Source: Neonectria sp. B-13
Lineage: Eukaryota > Ascomycota > Sordariomycetes > Hypocreales > Nectriaceae
NCBI GenBank assembly: GCA_002682825.1
Contig: NOKP01000006.1
Location: 1-64,000 of the forward strand
DNA length: 64,000 bases
Reading direction: 5' to 3'
Shown here: piece by piece, positions 11,011 to 24,329 of the stretch
Layout: each line of letters starts with the position of its first letter
Numbering within the stretch: position 1 is the first letter of the stretch
Made by a program: the position numbers and the translations under genes
The notes under the pieces: model-generated
The model's database searches: none
What the model saw: only the letters and a program-made list of their open reading frames with translations
Told to the model about the DNA's origin: nothing

Positions 11011-14000
11011 AACTATTAATATATAACCCTTAATCCTACCTATATCCTAGTATAGACTTAACTCTACTAAGTGCTAAAAATATAGCTTTAGGGGCTAATA
11101 GTACTTTATTACTTTTAATAGCCTTCTAGCTATTATATCTTTCTTCTCTTTTATATTTATTCTATTATTTCTCTAACCTTAAGATCCTTCTCTTTACTCT
11201 ATTTAACTTTACTTTAACTAACTTTTATATTATATCCTTAACTATTGTTTTTTTTTTTAGCTCCCTTACCTTCCCTTTAAATCTATTAACCCTAACCCCC
11301 TTCTCTAGTTATTACCTTATCTATATAGCTTTATCTTGCCCACTTTACATAATATAATACTACTGCTCTATTAGTTAATAGTTATACCTTTATACTTTAC
11401 TCTATTAACCCTAACCTTATGCACTAGTGTAAACTTAATCTTATTAAGTACTAACTATTATAAGTTCTACTACCCTATATATATCTATTAAACTCTTTTC
11501 TTCTTATATCTTTATTCTTTCTATTATATATAGTATATCTTATAATAGTATAATCTTATTTCTTTTAACCCTATAGCTATTAGTAAATATATTGAATTAT
11601 AATAGTTATTACTCTTACTTACTCTTTCCTCTACTTCTACCTCTAATAGCTATCTATATATTAGTAATTACCTAGTTATTACTCTCTCCTTAATCTTTAC
11701 TTTTAGTAATAAACTATATATTAACTATTAGTATTCTATCTTATCCTACTAATATTCCCCTTTAATTAAGTGCCTCTCCTCTATTTAATATACTCTTTAA
11801 GTATATTATATTAACCCTTCCTATCCTATAATATATATATAGCTTTATCTAGTATCCCTAGCCTAAACCACATCCCTAGCCCTAACTATATCCCTAGCCT
11901 AGTCCTATTATTAGTCTCCCTACCCTAATAGATACCTACTATTCTACAATATTATCTTAAAACTCTCCTACTCTAACCTTCTATACTACTATAGTACTAC
12001 TTAGTCATAAGATATTAATACTACTCAAAAAGCAGGTCCAGCCTACCATATACTATAGTACAGGCCTACTACTACTAACACTAACCTCCTTACTAGCCCT
12101 GCCCTATACTTATACCCTAATTATACACTCTAATTATATGCCCTAATTGTACACTCTAATTATAAGCCTTAATCTATACTCCTTAGAATATTAATACATT
12201 AAACTTAACTATATTTAATACCTATAACTCTAACTTTTATAATATATTTACTTTTACTTTCTTTATCTATTGTTTATTATTTATTATTATCTTTCTTAAC
12301 TATATATTCTTATTTTTACCTAGAGTAAATTCCTTTAAATTACTAAAAAATTAAGCTAGCTTCTATATATATAAGTATACCTACTCTTATCTTATATTTA
12401 TTCTTTAATTGTAAATCAATAATTATCTTTTTATTATATAGTATATAACTTTTATTCTATATATACTCTATATAGATTAGTCTAACTTTAATAGGTAGTA
12501 CTTTCTTCTTTTACTTTATATATAATCTTCTCTATTCTTCTTTTTATTTACTTTATATCTTTATTCTAAATGTATTATATACTTAATATCTCTTCTCTAA
12601 TCTATATACTCTAGCTTATCTCTTTACTTCTACTTATAGTTCTTTATTCAATTTTTAATCTATATATACTATATACTAACTATAGTTCTTTTAAATCCTT
12701 TATCTACTTTTATTTAGTATATACTTCTATTATTACTATTTTAACTCTAAGGTTTATATATATAATCTTTATAACCTTTATTTACCTTAGATAAGATAAG
12801 CTTTTAAATTCTATTCTTCTTTTCCTTCTACTTATTAATAATACTTTATACTTAATATATACTTATTATAATTTTTACTATATATTTACCCTTTTTATAA
12901 AGTTAACTATTAACTCTATAAGCTAACTTCCTTTACTATATAGTTAATACTATTTTCTCTTTAAATATACTATAATATTTTTATTTACCCTAACTATAAC
13001 TCTCTACTCTATATAATCTAGTCCTTTATTATATCTATAAATACCCTATACATATTTACTATATTAACCCCACTCTATACTACTCTCTTTCCTATCTACC
13101 TTCATTTTATCTCTTTTACTCTCTTCCTTAAAAGACCTTTTTATCCTTTTCCTATAAACCCTAAGTTCCTATATAAATCTTCTAGTCTTTCTAATAGCCC
13201 TATCTCAATATAAGTAATAGTTAATACTATTATACCCTTATATTAATAATCCCCTTCTAATCTCTTCTATTAGCTACCCTATACTATATCTTCTTTCTAA
13301 GTATTATAAAGCTCTTATAGTACAAAATACATAAAGTAGTACCTAAATCTCTCTATTACTCTATCCTACTATATAAATTACTCTATTCTAAGCCTTAAAT
13401 AGAAAGCCTCTATATAAACCCTACTGATTATTAAAGCTAATTAGTACTCTAGAGCAATATGCTTAATCTTATCTAAACCTTAAATTAAATAGAATAGATA
13501 TTCTATTAATACTTATTCCTTTAGTTTCTACTTAAATACTTTAAATACTTCTTATTCCTTTACTACCTAAGCTTATACTTAACTCTATATAAGTTATATA
13601 TTTATCTCTTAATCCTATAAGTCTATTTTATCCTTATCTTTAGATATTTCTAACTTATCTAACTTAATAATCTTATTCTAAGCTTAATAGAGATTATAAA
13701 ACTCTTTACCTTCTTTATATCTATTATAGCTCTCTTGCCTATCTATAATAGAGTTTAATACTATTTATTAGTATACTTTCCTACTAATATAGTTATCTAT
13801 TAATAACTCCTTTAGCCTTAGCTTTACTTACCTTAGCTTTTATTTACCTATTTCTACTTAGATTATAATTATCTCACTCTAATTACCATCTTACCCTATA
13901 TATCCACTCTATTATATATAGTCTACTATCTTAAATAGTATCTTAAGGTATATAACTACTTAGATATTAGGTATATTAATACTAAGTCTAAATATATTAA

Positions 14001-14690
14001 TAGCTATAATAACTCTACCCCCACTATATTACTCTCTCTCTAACCCACTTATCTAAGCCTAAAGTCTCTTAGCCTTACTATCTTAATTATTAATCTCTTA
14101 AAAATAAGCATTATAGTTTAACTCTACTACTAGAGCCTCTATTATCTCTACTATTCAATAGTATACAATTATCTTTACTAGCCATAAGTATTCCTTTAGC
14201 TTTTGATTAAGTACTTCTTATACTTTTAATACAATAGCTATACTAATAGCCTTTATACTTATAATTACTACTAATTAAATAGAATATACTATATTTTAAT
14301 AGGTTATACTTATTCATATTATAGTAATATCTTCTAGCTAAGAGTTAATTAGCTTAAAGAACTTACCCTTTTATACTAAAGAGAGTATTACTATAAGATA
14401 GATTATCTATATATTAATAAGTATAAAATAATTAAACTTTCTTAGCTATAGCTAGAAGTCTAGCTTATTCTTAAGTATAGTATAAGCTTTATCTAATATA
14501 AGTTAATTAAGCTATACTATAACCTATTATCCCTTAAGATAGTTCTAAAACTACTTAATTATTATTAACTTAGGTATTATAAAAACAATTAAAATATTAC
14601 CTAATAGCTAATTACTTCTCTATTTAGTATATAATATCTTTAGTTTTTAATATTAATCTATTATATTACCCTATAGAGATACAAATAGTA
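11011..14690. other. TA-rich, stop-dense stretch without recognisable gene
   Basis: The sequence is dominated by cta/tag/tat words, with stops in all six frames. A few short direct repeats occur, for example ctctaattata near 12130-12180. Nothing can be assigned. It is most simply read as old repeats degraded by RIP. Confidence 0.5.
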
Positions 14691-14699
14691 TAATAACTA

Positions 14700-17600
14700 C
14701 TATTACTTCTCTTAGGCAGCTTATAGCTAGTAATATAAAGTATAAGCTCTTACTACTATTAGTCCTTATAATAACTACAATAGGACTCTTATTCATTATA
14801 ATAGCCTCTATTACTAGCCTTTATATACCTTAGAACCTAGCTTACTCTCTATATAGCTAGATAAGCTCTTAGTCTAAGTTGATCTAATATAGTATCTTCT
14901 AATATATTAGTTAGAACTCCTAAAGTATCTTATAATGTATAAATAGGTTTCTTTACTTATAGTTAAGCATAAGAATCTTACTATAACCTTCTACAATAGA
15001 TAGAAACCTTAGAAGTTAATACCACTCTTTACTAATATACTAAAAGTTTATATATCTTTTATTAGTTTTAAAAGCTCTATCTATAATAAGCTGCCTATAG
15101 ATCAAGCTAGTAACCTTAGATCTATAACCTATCTAAAGATCCTATAAGCTATTCTTATTATTATTACTATTACTATTACTATTATTTAGGTAAACTTCTT
15201 AAAGAAGACTATTATAAGTAGTAAATATATTCTAGAAGTACTATCAGCCAATTATAATCAAGATATACCTCTAGCTACTAATGTTAAGTCTCTAACCATA
15301 GCTAGTAACACTTAACTACTGAATAATCCTAGCAAATCATATAGATATCTAGTAATCTTTAGGGCTAAGCTTCTATAGATTGAATTTATAGTCTTTAGGT
15401 TATTCTTAGCTACTACCAGTTCCAATATAACATCTAATAACCTCTTAGCTCTTACCCCCCCTCCCTTAGGCCTAATCTTCTAGTTAAGCCTCCTTCTCTT
15501 CTACCTCTTTAGTTACTTAAATTATAGTAATAAAGCTAGTCTTATTCTATACATTTACTTATACCTCTTCCTAGAATAGTAATATTAGCTAAAGGTAATA
15601 TATAAGTAGAATAGTAACCTCTTATAGAAGAAACCAATAAATAACCTTAAGCTACTTTAATGCTAAAAAGCCCTTATAAGCATTCATAATTACTATAACC
15701 TTCCTACTATTCATTAAAACATTCTAAATACCTCTATTAAGTATATTCTTATATCTTATAGTAAGAAGCTTATAAGTATATACTAAGAAACCATTAGAAA
15801 GATATATAATAAATAAAAGTAGTTCTAGAATCTTCTTAATATTAAGTCTATATATATATACCTATTTTGCATTAAGTTCTATATTTAAGCTAATAGTTAA
15901 CTTAATCTATAACTCTCTTAGCAATTTATCTTATAAGATCTTTTAGATAACCTAGCCTTTTATTACTTTACTATTAAGCTAATATAAGATATTAATAAAT
16001 GAATAATTAACTATTATATCTATTGTATTATCCATTATATTATTCTATAGGATCTTTAGTAATCCTAACTTAGCTAGAGTTTACTCTATATAGTCCTTAT
16101 ATAAGAGTAAGTTCTTATATAATATATCCTTTACTTAGTATATTATTGCTTAAATTATAGACTAAATACTAAATATATTTAGTTAAATATACTTAAATAT
16201 AATATTCTCTTTATTCTAGCTTATTAAGCCTTATGCAATAGTATTATTATTTATAGCTATTCTATAGGTTTAAAGTTATATAATAAACTGTATAGGAATT
16301 ATCTACTAGCCTACTTCTTCTCTAACTATAAACTAGTATATTATTCCCAATATTAGATTAAAATGACTAGGACTGTTTTCCTTAGCTTCTTCTTAAGTTT
16401 AACTATACTAGATCTTAGCCTTAATTAATTTAGCCTATTGATCTATAGTATATTTAATAATAAGAAGTTAAACAATAGTAATAATTCCTAATAGCTTTAG
16501 TATAAAGTTACTATACTTTTCCTAAGTATTATCTTCTCTAATACTAAGAATAGTTAAGAAGTTAATAAGAATACTATTATATTTAGTATTCTTAGTAAAG
16601 TGATTAAATATGAAGATAAGTAGCTTTAGAATGTTATTCTTAAGCATTAAAAATAGCTTTTTAACTACTAAAGCAATAGGGTTACTACTATTAGTATTCT
16701 ATATAGTAAATATATCATTAGTATAACCTATTAGAATATTATAAGCATTAGTCTATTGCTTACTAAGCTTAAATAGTAAATAATCTTCTTTTTTTATACT
16801 TATTGCTTAGATAATATATATAAGTAACTACTTAGCTATTAGTATATACCTTTTCTATATTTTAGCCTTAAACTTAAAATAGAATAGTTTATTTCTCTTC
16901 TTATTTATATCCTTTTAGTTGATCTTAAAAAGTATATTCTAAGATATAATACTTAGTATAATAACTACCTTTACCTTATTAATCAATTAATTAAATGTAA
17001 TATAGATATAGTAAAGCTTAGTATCTTCTATACTATCTAGTTCTTATAGATTAATTTTATATTCTATTAAGATTAATCCTTTTAAATAGTCCTTTCTTTT
17101 ACTAAAGTTAGCTAGATAGAAGACTAAGCTAAGCTAGTAGAACTATAGATTTAGTAAAGTAAAGTTATTCTACTCCTTAATTAATTCTACTTCCTATTAG
17201 TAAATGTTTTTAGCCTTACACTAAAATACATTAATTACTTTCTATATTCTAGCCTTTATGATTTACTCTATAATATATAGAGCCTAAAGATTATAGCTTT
17301 TCCTAATCTAAAAGTATTTACTATAAGGACTAAATATAAAGAAATATTAATAGAAAATTCTACTTTCCTATAGAATACTATATAGCTCCTCCTTAGTATA
17401 AGCAGTAGATTAATACCCTACTTTAAGCTTCTAGTCCTAGTTATATTATTATTTAAGATAGGTCTATATTCTCCTTAGGCTAATATCTATAGATTTACAG
17501 CTTAGTATAAATATATAGTAATAACTATCTATCTTAGCCTTACTTAATCCTTTGATTAAAAGAGTAATATTAAGTAGTAGTAGAATGTTATAAATCTTAG

Positions 17601-17860
17601 AGCTTTTATAAACAAGGTTAAGATTTAATATCTATTCTTATATACATTCAATATATTCATTTTTAAGTTTATATAATATATCCTTAAGATACTATTTAAT
17701 CTGGCTACTAATAATACTAGTACTATAAGAGTAGTAGATAAGAATTTAGTATTTAGAAAGATAAATAAAGTACTCTATTACTAGGAACTAATTAAAAGAT
17801 AATAGTATATATAAAGAGTAAAAATACTTTCTATAGACTCTTTTTCTATCTTTCCTTAAG
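14700..17860 (-). pseudogene. RecQ/telomere-linked-helicase-like relic, copy B
   Basis: This block is colinear with copy A at an offset of about 14,500 bp. Anchors are 249 with 14,749 (motif I region), about 570 with 15,071 (ctataataag block), and 3244 with 17,766 (aagtactctatt block). Nearly all differences are C to T or G to A. The GC-rich motif I region of copy A is here fully converted to TA-rich text. No frame is open. It is the same gene family in the same orientation, carrying a much heavier RIP load. Confidence 0.65.
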
Positions 17861-19390
17861 TATACTATTATTCTATATTATATATTTACTTCTTTAAAGT
17901 CTAGCTAGTATAAGTAGTAATTACTAGACTGACCTATAGAGAGCTTAGAAAACCTAGTCTCTTTTCTATTAATTAAATTCAAATGGTTAGTGTATTATAC
18001 TCATATTATCTTATAAACATCAAAAGATAACCTTATAGAGCAAATACTTATTTTATACTAGAGTTTATACTTTTTAATAAGATCAGTTTATATTTTTTAT
18101 ATCTAAAAGTTAGTATATACATACTTACTAATATTTAGAATGTATAAGTATCTACTCATTGAGATCTTATTAATCATCACCAGCATCTCAATTTAATCAT
18201 TACTAGCCCTATATCCTACTAGCGTTGGAATTTCCACTATAGTAATTTAATCATTACTAGGGCTAGTAATGAGACCCATAGATGTTAGGAGTCTTACTAT
18301 AGTAAAGAGGTTATAAATAAAGGAAGAATTAATGAGCTAGAGATAAAACCTACTACTAGTAGTATAGACTGGTAATAATAACTTTAATAAACTTTTAACC
18401 TTTTATATTAATATGCTATATTTAGTATTTAATAACCTTTTTATCTTTTTCTATTGATCTAGCTGCTAGGAAAATAGGACTGAAGGCTGTAATATAGATA
18501 GGCTGGTTGCTATTTAAGTAGCTACCTATAGTTCTAGGATTATTAAAGATATACTAATGAATAATAACCTCTAATATATATAAATCTATATTATTATAAA
18601 TATCTTTAATATGCTTTATATTTATATAATTAGTCTATGATTATCATAAGGTAGCTAGTAGTCTATTATAGAACACTAAGCCAAGCTCTGCCTATTGGAA
18701 CTGTAAGAACTCTAGAAGAGTTGGGAAGTCTATAACTGAATCCTTTAGTTATTCTTCTAATACATTAATAGGTTAACTATAGTTTATCTTTAGATTTAAA
18801 ATAATACTAGGGCTATAGGGAATGATAGAAGCCAAAGGGAGACTATATTACAGTAAATGACTAGCCTAGGGCCTCTGCCTATAGATATAGTAAGGTTTAA
18901 GATAGATAATATAAAGATAATACTTATATTAAATATACTATAGTTATAATCTATATAAGAGGCAAATTACTTTCTATTTATATAAATTAAGAATGATTTT
19001 ATATTTAGAGAAGGTAGAGCTATTAATTAAACCTTAGAGGAAGCCCCTAAGATGCTATTGCATATAAGTAACTTTAGCTTTAGTATAATAGAAATATAAA
19101 GGAGTAAACTTAGTCTTATATTACTATGGATTATATAATAATAACTAAACTTAGAGGGAACATATGATTGTATGTAATTCAATGCTCTATTATTCATTGT
19201 TGAGTAGTATGCTTCTATAGTAGTATAAGAAATAATAGCAAAATGGCCCTAAGTCCTATAATATGCCTCTAGTATAATGCCTTTAAGAATTACATAGGTG
19301 GGCTAAAAGAACCATAAGTGGAACAGTAGGCTGTATTAAAAACTAATTGCTTTATTGTACTATTCTATCTACTAGCTCTAACTTCATTAA
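17861..19390. other. TA-rich stretch with a short palindrome
   Basis: No gene is visible. Two direct copies of aatttaatcattactag lie at about 18190-18260, and the second forms a palindrome at 18252-18271 (9-bp arms cattactag and ctagtaatg around gg). It is otherwise RIP-like noncoding text. Confidence 0.45.
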
Positions 19391-19394
19391 TAGT

Positions 19395-19737
19395 TAGAAT
19401 ACCCGACTTAGTAATAAGATACTCATTCACTACTACATCTTTTCCAGACCCCTTGATCCCACTAAATGGAGACTTAGCAGCCAATTTGTTCCCTATGTAT
19501 GATCAATTAGCAGTGGTCTAGCGTCGTTTAGAGGGAAAAGCCATACCTATGTTCATTCCAATCATTCCTGCCTCCAGGTCCTCTAACAACCTCCAAGTGC
19601 AGTTAGCATCCTTAGTGAAGAAATATAATGCAAGTCCCATACTTATCTCATTTGCCAATCTAGCTATCTCTTTTTCTAATTCAAATCAGAAAAGCACATA
19701 TAGAGGGCCAAACGTCTCTTCGCTAGCAACAAGCATA
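19395..19737 (-). pseudogene. C-terminal relic of a succinate-semialdehyde-dehydrogenase-like ALDH
   Basis: Minus-strand translation gives EETFGPLYVLF, a stop where an Arg codon (CGA to TGA) would fit, then FELEKEIARLANE, GLALYFFTKDA, EAGMIGMNIG and, after what looks like a former intron, SPFSGIKGSGK and YLITK. This is the conserved C-terminal part of NAD(P)-dependent aldehyde dehydrogenases. It is closest in pattern to the succinate-semialdehyde type present intact at 49.9-51.7 kb, but divergent from that copy. The catalytic cysteine region is absent. It abuts a truncated DUF3176 coding piece on the same strand. Confidence 0.6.
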
Positions 19738-20070
19738 TTTGAGTAGGGCCTTGAGGCTACCCAAAGGGCCACGACTCGCGTCGGCGAGATACTGAAAGTC
19801 AAGGAGGCGACGAGGTCGACTTGAGAATAGCAGCCAATTCCATTGGCTGACGGCACTTGCAAGAATAGCCAAGAGGCACACCCTGCTTGCGGTTGACAAT
19901 GTTGAGATGATGGTGTTGAGGGTGAGGACAGGGCCGTCGAATATGGGCTCGCGATCGAACCTGAGCAGAACCACCACCATGGCAGCTACCGCACCTATCG
20001 CCGTCGTGATAGAAGCAATTTCGTATAAACATTGCCCCAATAATGAGTTGCTGGTGTGAGTTGGTTTCAT
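19738..20070 (-). pseudogene. DUF3176-family membrane protein, 3'-truncated
   Basis: An ATG at 20070 (minus) opens about 110 codons. These include a hydrophobic segment (AAMVVVLL), the family-typical DGPVLTLNTIISTLST, a second hydrophobic stretch (VCLLAILASAVSQ), WNWLLFSSRPRRL and ASRGPLGSLKALL. This is the N-terminal signature of fungal DUF3176 proteins, which normally run to 500-700 residues. Here the frame breaks off where the ALDH relic begins, at about 19738, so the gene is a fragment. The function of the family is unknown. The base composition is normal up to the junction, so the break looks like a rearrangement or insertion rather than gradual decay. Confidence 0.6.
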
Positions 20071-21142
20071 AACGGACTGATTGAAAAGAGTGTGACGAAG
20101 AACACATTTCCACCCATCTTCCCGAACCTGGGGGGTTATATACTCACAATCTTACCCCAGCCATTTCAGCTCAGCCCTATTTGCCTCGGCATGTTTTATT
20201 CCAGCCAACCAGATCAGATTTCCTGCATCAGCCACCACCAACAAGCCAGAACTTTTGCATCCAGTCGGCGCGTAGGCGCAGGTAACTAGCTGATATGAGC
20301 CATATCTTGTTAAACGGAAACACATCTTCCTTGTTAAGCTCTATAAGCTCTAATATGTTTGATTTATTATCTATTGTTGGATCCGTTACGGTTAAATTGA
20401 TCAAATGGATAGTGTTCAAAGCAGTGATGATGATGTTGATTATTGCTTGTGCCGGTCATCCGGACCGGCCAGAAGAGAGGTTATCAGACCCCCTTCTGAC
20501 TAAGGTCAGGATATCAGTCTATCAGAGGTTTCGTAATACAGGGTCATCTTCCAACATCTATCTAAGGCAAATAGCTAAAAGCCTGGTCTACCTTAATTGT
20601 GAGCATTCTAATCGAGGTTTTAACCCTCGACTTCGTAGCCGAGAGTTTCCACCTGTTGCTAAGCATGGTAACACAGCTGCTGGTCTCTAATCAGGCTCTG
20701 GGAACAAGTTCTGCCCCATCATCCCATTCTATAAATATCTTGCATAAAAGTGCACTTGGCAATGGCAGTACGTTCTATTCGCGGTGCTTACCCTTTGGGG
20801 CACCGCAATCTGTACTACACTTGCGCTGCTTACGGGACTTGGCCGTGGTAGGGGTTTCAAAGCGGCTATATTCATTCTTGGGCTGCTGGCTACTCGTGCA
20901 AGACTCTGTTTTATATGGCTAGAGCTAGGTTCAGTACAGCTAGGGCTTCGGGATTGCAAGGCTTGGAGTTACTGCAGGTCTTCAGTCGGCGATATCAACC
21001 TTCGTCAGTCTCCATCGGCGCATTCGCCTTGCTACTTGTCAGAACCGTTTGGTCGCCTAAGGCCTTTGACAAAAAGAAAGATAAAAATATGGAACAGAGA
21101 CCTCCAACAAAATAATAATTGCATCATTCTGTCCTGGCCAGA
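20071..21142. other. Intergenic, no gene supported
   Basis: Mixed-composition DNA between the DUF3176 fragment and the 3' end of the linalool-isomerase-like gene. Open frames exist on the plus strand around 20599-21149 but show no domain, no sensible start context and no splice logic. One CGGACCG site lies at 20461-20467. Confidence 0.4.
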
Positions 21143-23356
21143 TTACTGAGACTTGATAAGCAACTCAGTACGACCATCAATGTATACCACAGCAGTCGCT
21201 TTGCCGTTAGCATCAGAGGTCATCGTTTCTCGTCCAACAGAGTATGTCTGTCCAGGCTCCAATCTCTCAAAGTCGAGGCTAAAGTTCCCAGCCTTCTTGC
21301 CAGGGTAAAGGACGAGGTCCAACTTCTTGCCATCCTCGCTCCACGCCTTGGCAACGAGCACATCGGGGAATGGGGCGTTGGCGAGGAGCGGTCCAGACAT
21401 GGTGACGGGATCCGGGCCCTTGACCGTTGTGTTGGCCAGGTCCAGGTATCGTGACAGCCGTGCAATCAGAAGCACTGCCTGGGAGCTGGCAGAGAGACCC
21501 TCGTTCACCAGAGCACCAGTGCTGGTGGTTTTGGCGGGGAAGAACTCATTGTCAACCTGATCAATGGCGCTCTGGCGGATTGCCTCATCGCCGAACTCAG
21601 CGGCTGCTGCTGCGACGTAGACGTAGATGGGACCCTCGCTGAACTTGTAGTTGCAAGGATCCATCTTGTCCGCGCCCTTCAGATCCTTGACGAAGAGCTT
21701 GCCGGATTCGTCAAAGCCCAGGTATTCCTTACGCATCATAGCCCAGGTCCTGTGGGCAATATGGGGCAGGTAGCAGGTCATGTTGATGGCATTGATGCAG
21801 TCGGGCAAGAGAGCGGCAAAGTTCGGGATCGTGAATCCGGTGGTTTCGTTGCGGATAGCGAGTATCCGTCCATCACGCCCGGTAAACTCTTCTTCCAGGG
21901 CACGTTCGAAGCGAGGCTTGAGTTTGTCGCTCACGTTTTTGTCGGTGATTCGATCACCTACAACAAGACCCGACATGCCGATGAGGCTGCAAACACGTTG
22001 TCAGTGGGGGTGGGAGAGATAAAGGTACCATGTTCACTCACTTGCAAAGAGTATAAGTCCACTTCGGCTCGCATGGATAGAGACAATAGGGATTCTCGCG
22101 CCAGTTGTTCTCCAAGGCCTGCAGAAGTCCGGGATAGTCTGTCTTGTAGTGCTTTCCGTCATCGATGACGAACTCGAGGCAATCCTTTTCGAGGTAGCGC
22201 CGGTCTCCCGAGGAACTCTGATACAAGCCCATGGCAACAGCGAGGTAACCGGTGACCATGATGTTGTCCTTCTTGATTGGGTCCCAGTCACTCAGCTTGA
22301 ATTCGCCCAGCATCGACTCCCATTTCCAGTAGTTCATGACCTTCTTGGTCAGACTCTTCTCCATCGAGTTACGGCAGGCTTCAGAGACATATCCGTGGAA
22401 GTTGGGAGCGTAATTGGTCTGGAAAATGGCGAGAGCGTCCACAAGGCCATAGAGCTGGTAGCGGATTGCGGATTCGCGGAACTGATCGATGACGTCGAAA
22501 TAGCTGTAGTCGTCTGACAGGCCGCGCTCGATAATGTGCTGCATGAATCGGAGCGTCTTTAGGTCCAGTTCCCGGGATCCTGGAGCCGGAGCAGGAGTGG
22601 CGTTCTCGACGTTATCCCGGACAGCTTGCACAACGTACTTGTTGCGTTGGGACCTTTTGGTGAACCCGATGGCATTGTTCTTGGCTGCGACTGAGCTTGT
22701 CCAGTAAATCACCAGAGGCGTAAAGACGGCCCAGATGATACCCACCCGATCGACGATGGGAGCATCACCCACCATGTAAGCAGCACCAAGAGTCGAGCCA
22801 AAGTAGACAAGCACGGGGAAAAGGGCGAAGCCAATGCCGAACCAGATCACGAGGGAGACAGGTACCATGACCACTGACAGAAGAAAGGCCAGAGCTGCGG
22901 GCCATGTGCCGATGGCAGTGAAGCCTGCTCCAGGAAAGATCAGGCCAAGTCCAAAGACTCTCAGAGCCGGTGATTGAAGATAGTAGAAGGCGAATAGCCC
23001 AGCCGCATAGAGAGCAAAGTATCGTGTAAGTGTCTGCTCTTGATAATGCTTCTTCACGATACCCAGGCCGACAGACTCTGGGATCAAGCAGTCTATACCT
23101 CCTAGTCAGTGACGGCGGTTGAGAAAAAGATTATACATACCTGTAACGTCGAACGGGACGGGATGCTTCTCTGGCGCCAACGACTGGCGTGCATTTTGTG
23201 AGGCGGGAACTGATTTAATCGCAGTGGATCCATTCTCCCTCGGTTTGACCTTGGTAGCAGCCGAGAGTGAAGGAGCAGCTTGCGTCTGGGTCTTGGAAGT
23301 TGTTAGCTACTGTAAGAGTACCCTTGAGCCAATCTGGGACTTACCAAGGTAGCCAT
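21143..23356 (-). CDS. Membrane-anchored linalool dehydratase/isomerase-like protein
   Basis: Four exons (23356-23345, 23291-23141, 23092-22042, 21986-21143) join in frame to 685 residues. The short first exon ends MATL before GTAAG. The other junctions are GT-AG. After a Pro/Ser-rich N-terminus come about four hydrophobic segments (residues about 75-200). The soluble part follows, with FHGYVSEACRN, DNIMVTGYLAVA and the cysteine-rich NPYCLYPCEP...TLC. The second and third of these cysteines are nine residues apart, the spacing of the Cys171/Cys180 pair reported for Castellaniella Ldi. The layout, membrane domain plus Ldi domain, is that of the Thauera linalool isomerase. The family interconverts linalool and geraniol (and myrcene in Ldi). 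The substrate here is inferred. Two CGGTCCG sites lie 150-190 bp upstream. No damage is seen. Confidence 0.72.
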
Positions 23357-23505
23357 GATGAAGTCAAAGCACTGAGCTTCGAATTGCTGGCCTAATTAAT
23401 GAGCAGCAAGGAACTTAGAACTCGAGACTTTACGTGTCACAAGATGCTCTCTGATATACCAACCCTACGGCAAGTATCTGGCTCCTTTTCAAACTGCTTG
23501 TCATA

Positions 23506-23548
23506 CGGTCCGCTTGCCGTAGTCTACTCCCCGAGCTTCAACGGTCCG
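23506..23548. promoter_or_regulatory. Two CGGTCCG sites upstream of the Ldi-like gene
   Basis: CGGTCCG occurs at 23506-23512 and 23542-23548, about 150 and 186 bp upstream of the ATG at 23356. It is a CGG-N-CCG inverted repeat, the half-site type bound by Zn2Cys6 dimers. The same palindrome stands in front of the other cluster genes. Confidence 0.5.
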
Positions 23549-23701
23549 GTCTCCCGTCGCCCTCAAGATGTGTCCGACCTAGTACTCAGGACTGAGGGCT
23601 GAGAACGTGGTCTCGGCCGTCTCGGTTAGCGGCTAGTAAACTCTAACCTGTGGATCCGAGGATATACTAGGGCGAGAAACTCCTCTGGTTGGCGGGGGGT
23701 A

Positions 23702-23746
23702 TGTCACTTCCAGTATATAGGCTATCACGTAGTCGGCAATGCGACA
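23702..23746 (-). mobile_element. Short MITE-like element, copy 1 (internally deleted)
   Basis: It begins TGTCACTTCC, continues with agtatataggctatca, then jumps to cgtagtcggcaatgcgaca. Compared with the 82-bp copies it lacks the middle hairpin part. The ends are inverted (TGTCAC / GCGACA). No clear target duplication is seen. Confidence 0.5.
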
Positions 23747-24100
23747 GCCACTGGGCTGCCGTGACAGATCCAAGGGACATGTACTCCGTACCGGCGGTGG
23801 GAATAGCACTGTGCGTAGGACGTGGCAAGCAGTGTGGCCTGCTCCTGTCCTCACGAGGTAAGGAAGTTGCGAACGCCTGCATCCCCGGGACACTTGGCTG
23901 GTTAGGTACCAGAGTTACGGGTGCCGATGTCGTTGCGTCATGGAGGAAGAGAGGCCTATAGGCATTGATCGCAATCACAGCAATTAAAAACACGGTAGGC
24001 CCATAGAGCCTTGACTACACACGGGGGATGACCGCTACGTAAATGGTTGCCTCCATGCTTACCTACTTATTCCGAGCCATTGAGGGTCGGCCGCCCACCC

Positions 24101-24150
24101 CACACTCCACACTCCACACTCCACACTCCACACTCCACACTCCACACTCC
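24101..24150. repeat. Microsatellite, seven copies of CACACTC
   Basis: Seven perfect 7-bp units (cacactc) in a row. No coding context. Confidence 0.9.
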
Positions 24151-24329
24151 AACGGCCGGCAAATGCCGTGTGGGGACCGTGCGCCGTGAGTCCCGAACGG
24201 AGGCCCCCCCAGATTGGCGAGGATAGAGGTGATCTGTAGCTGCTGTAACTCTGCTGTATGGCGCTCGTTTCTACTGAGGCTCTATAGCTCTGTTTATGCT
24301 AGCGTACTAATGCCATATGGCTGATTGTA

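Noticed and set aside
20784..21149. 121-codon frame downstream of the Ldi-like gene
   Set aside because: Overlapping frames on both strands, no conserved motif; most likely chance.
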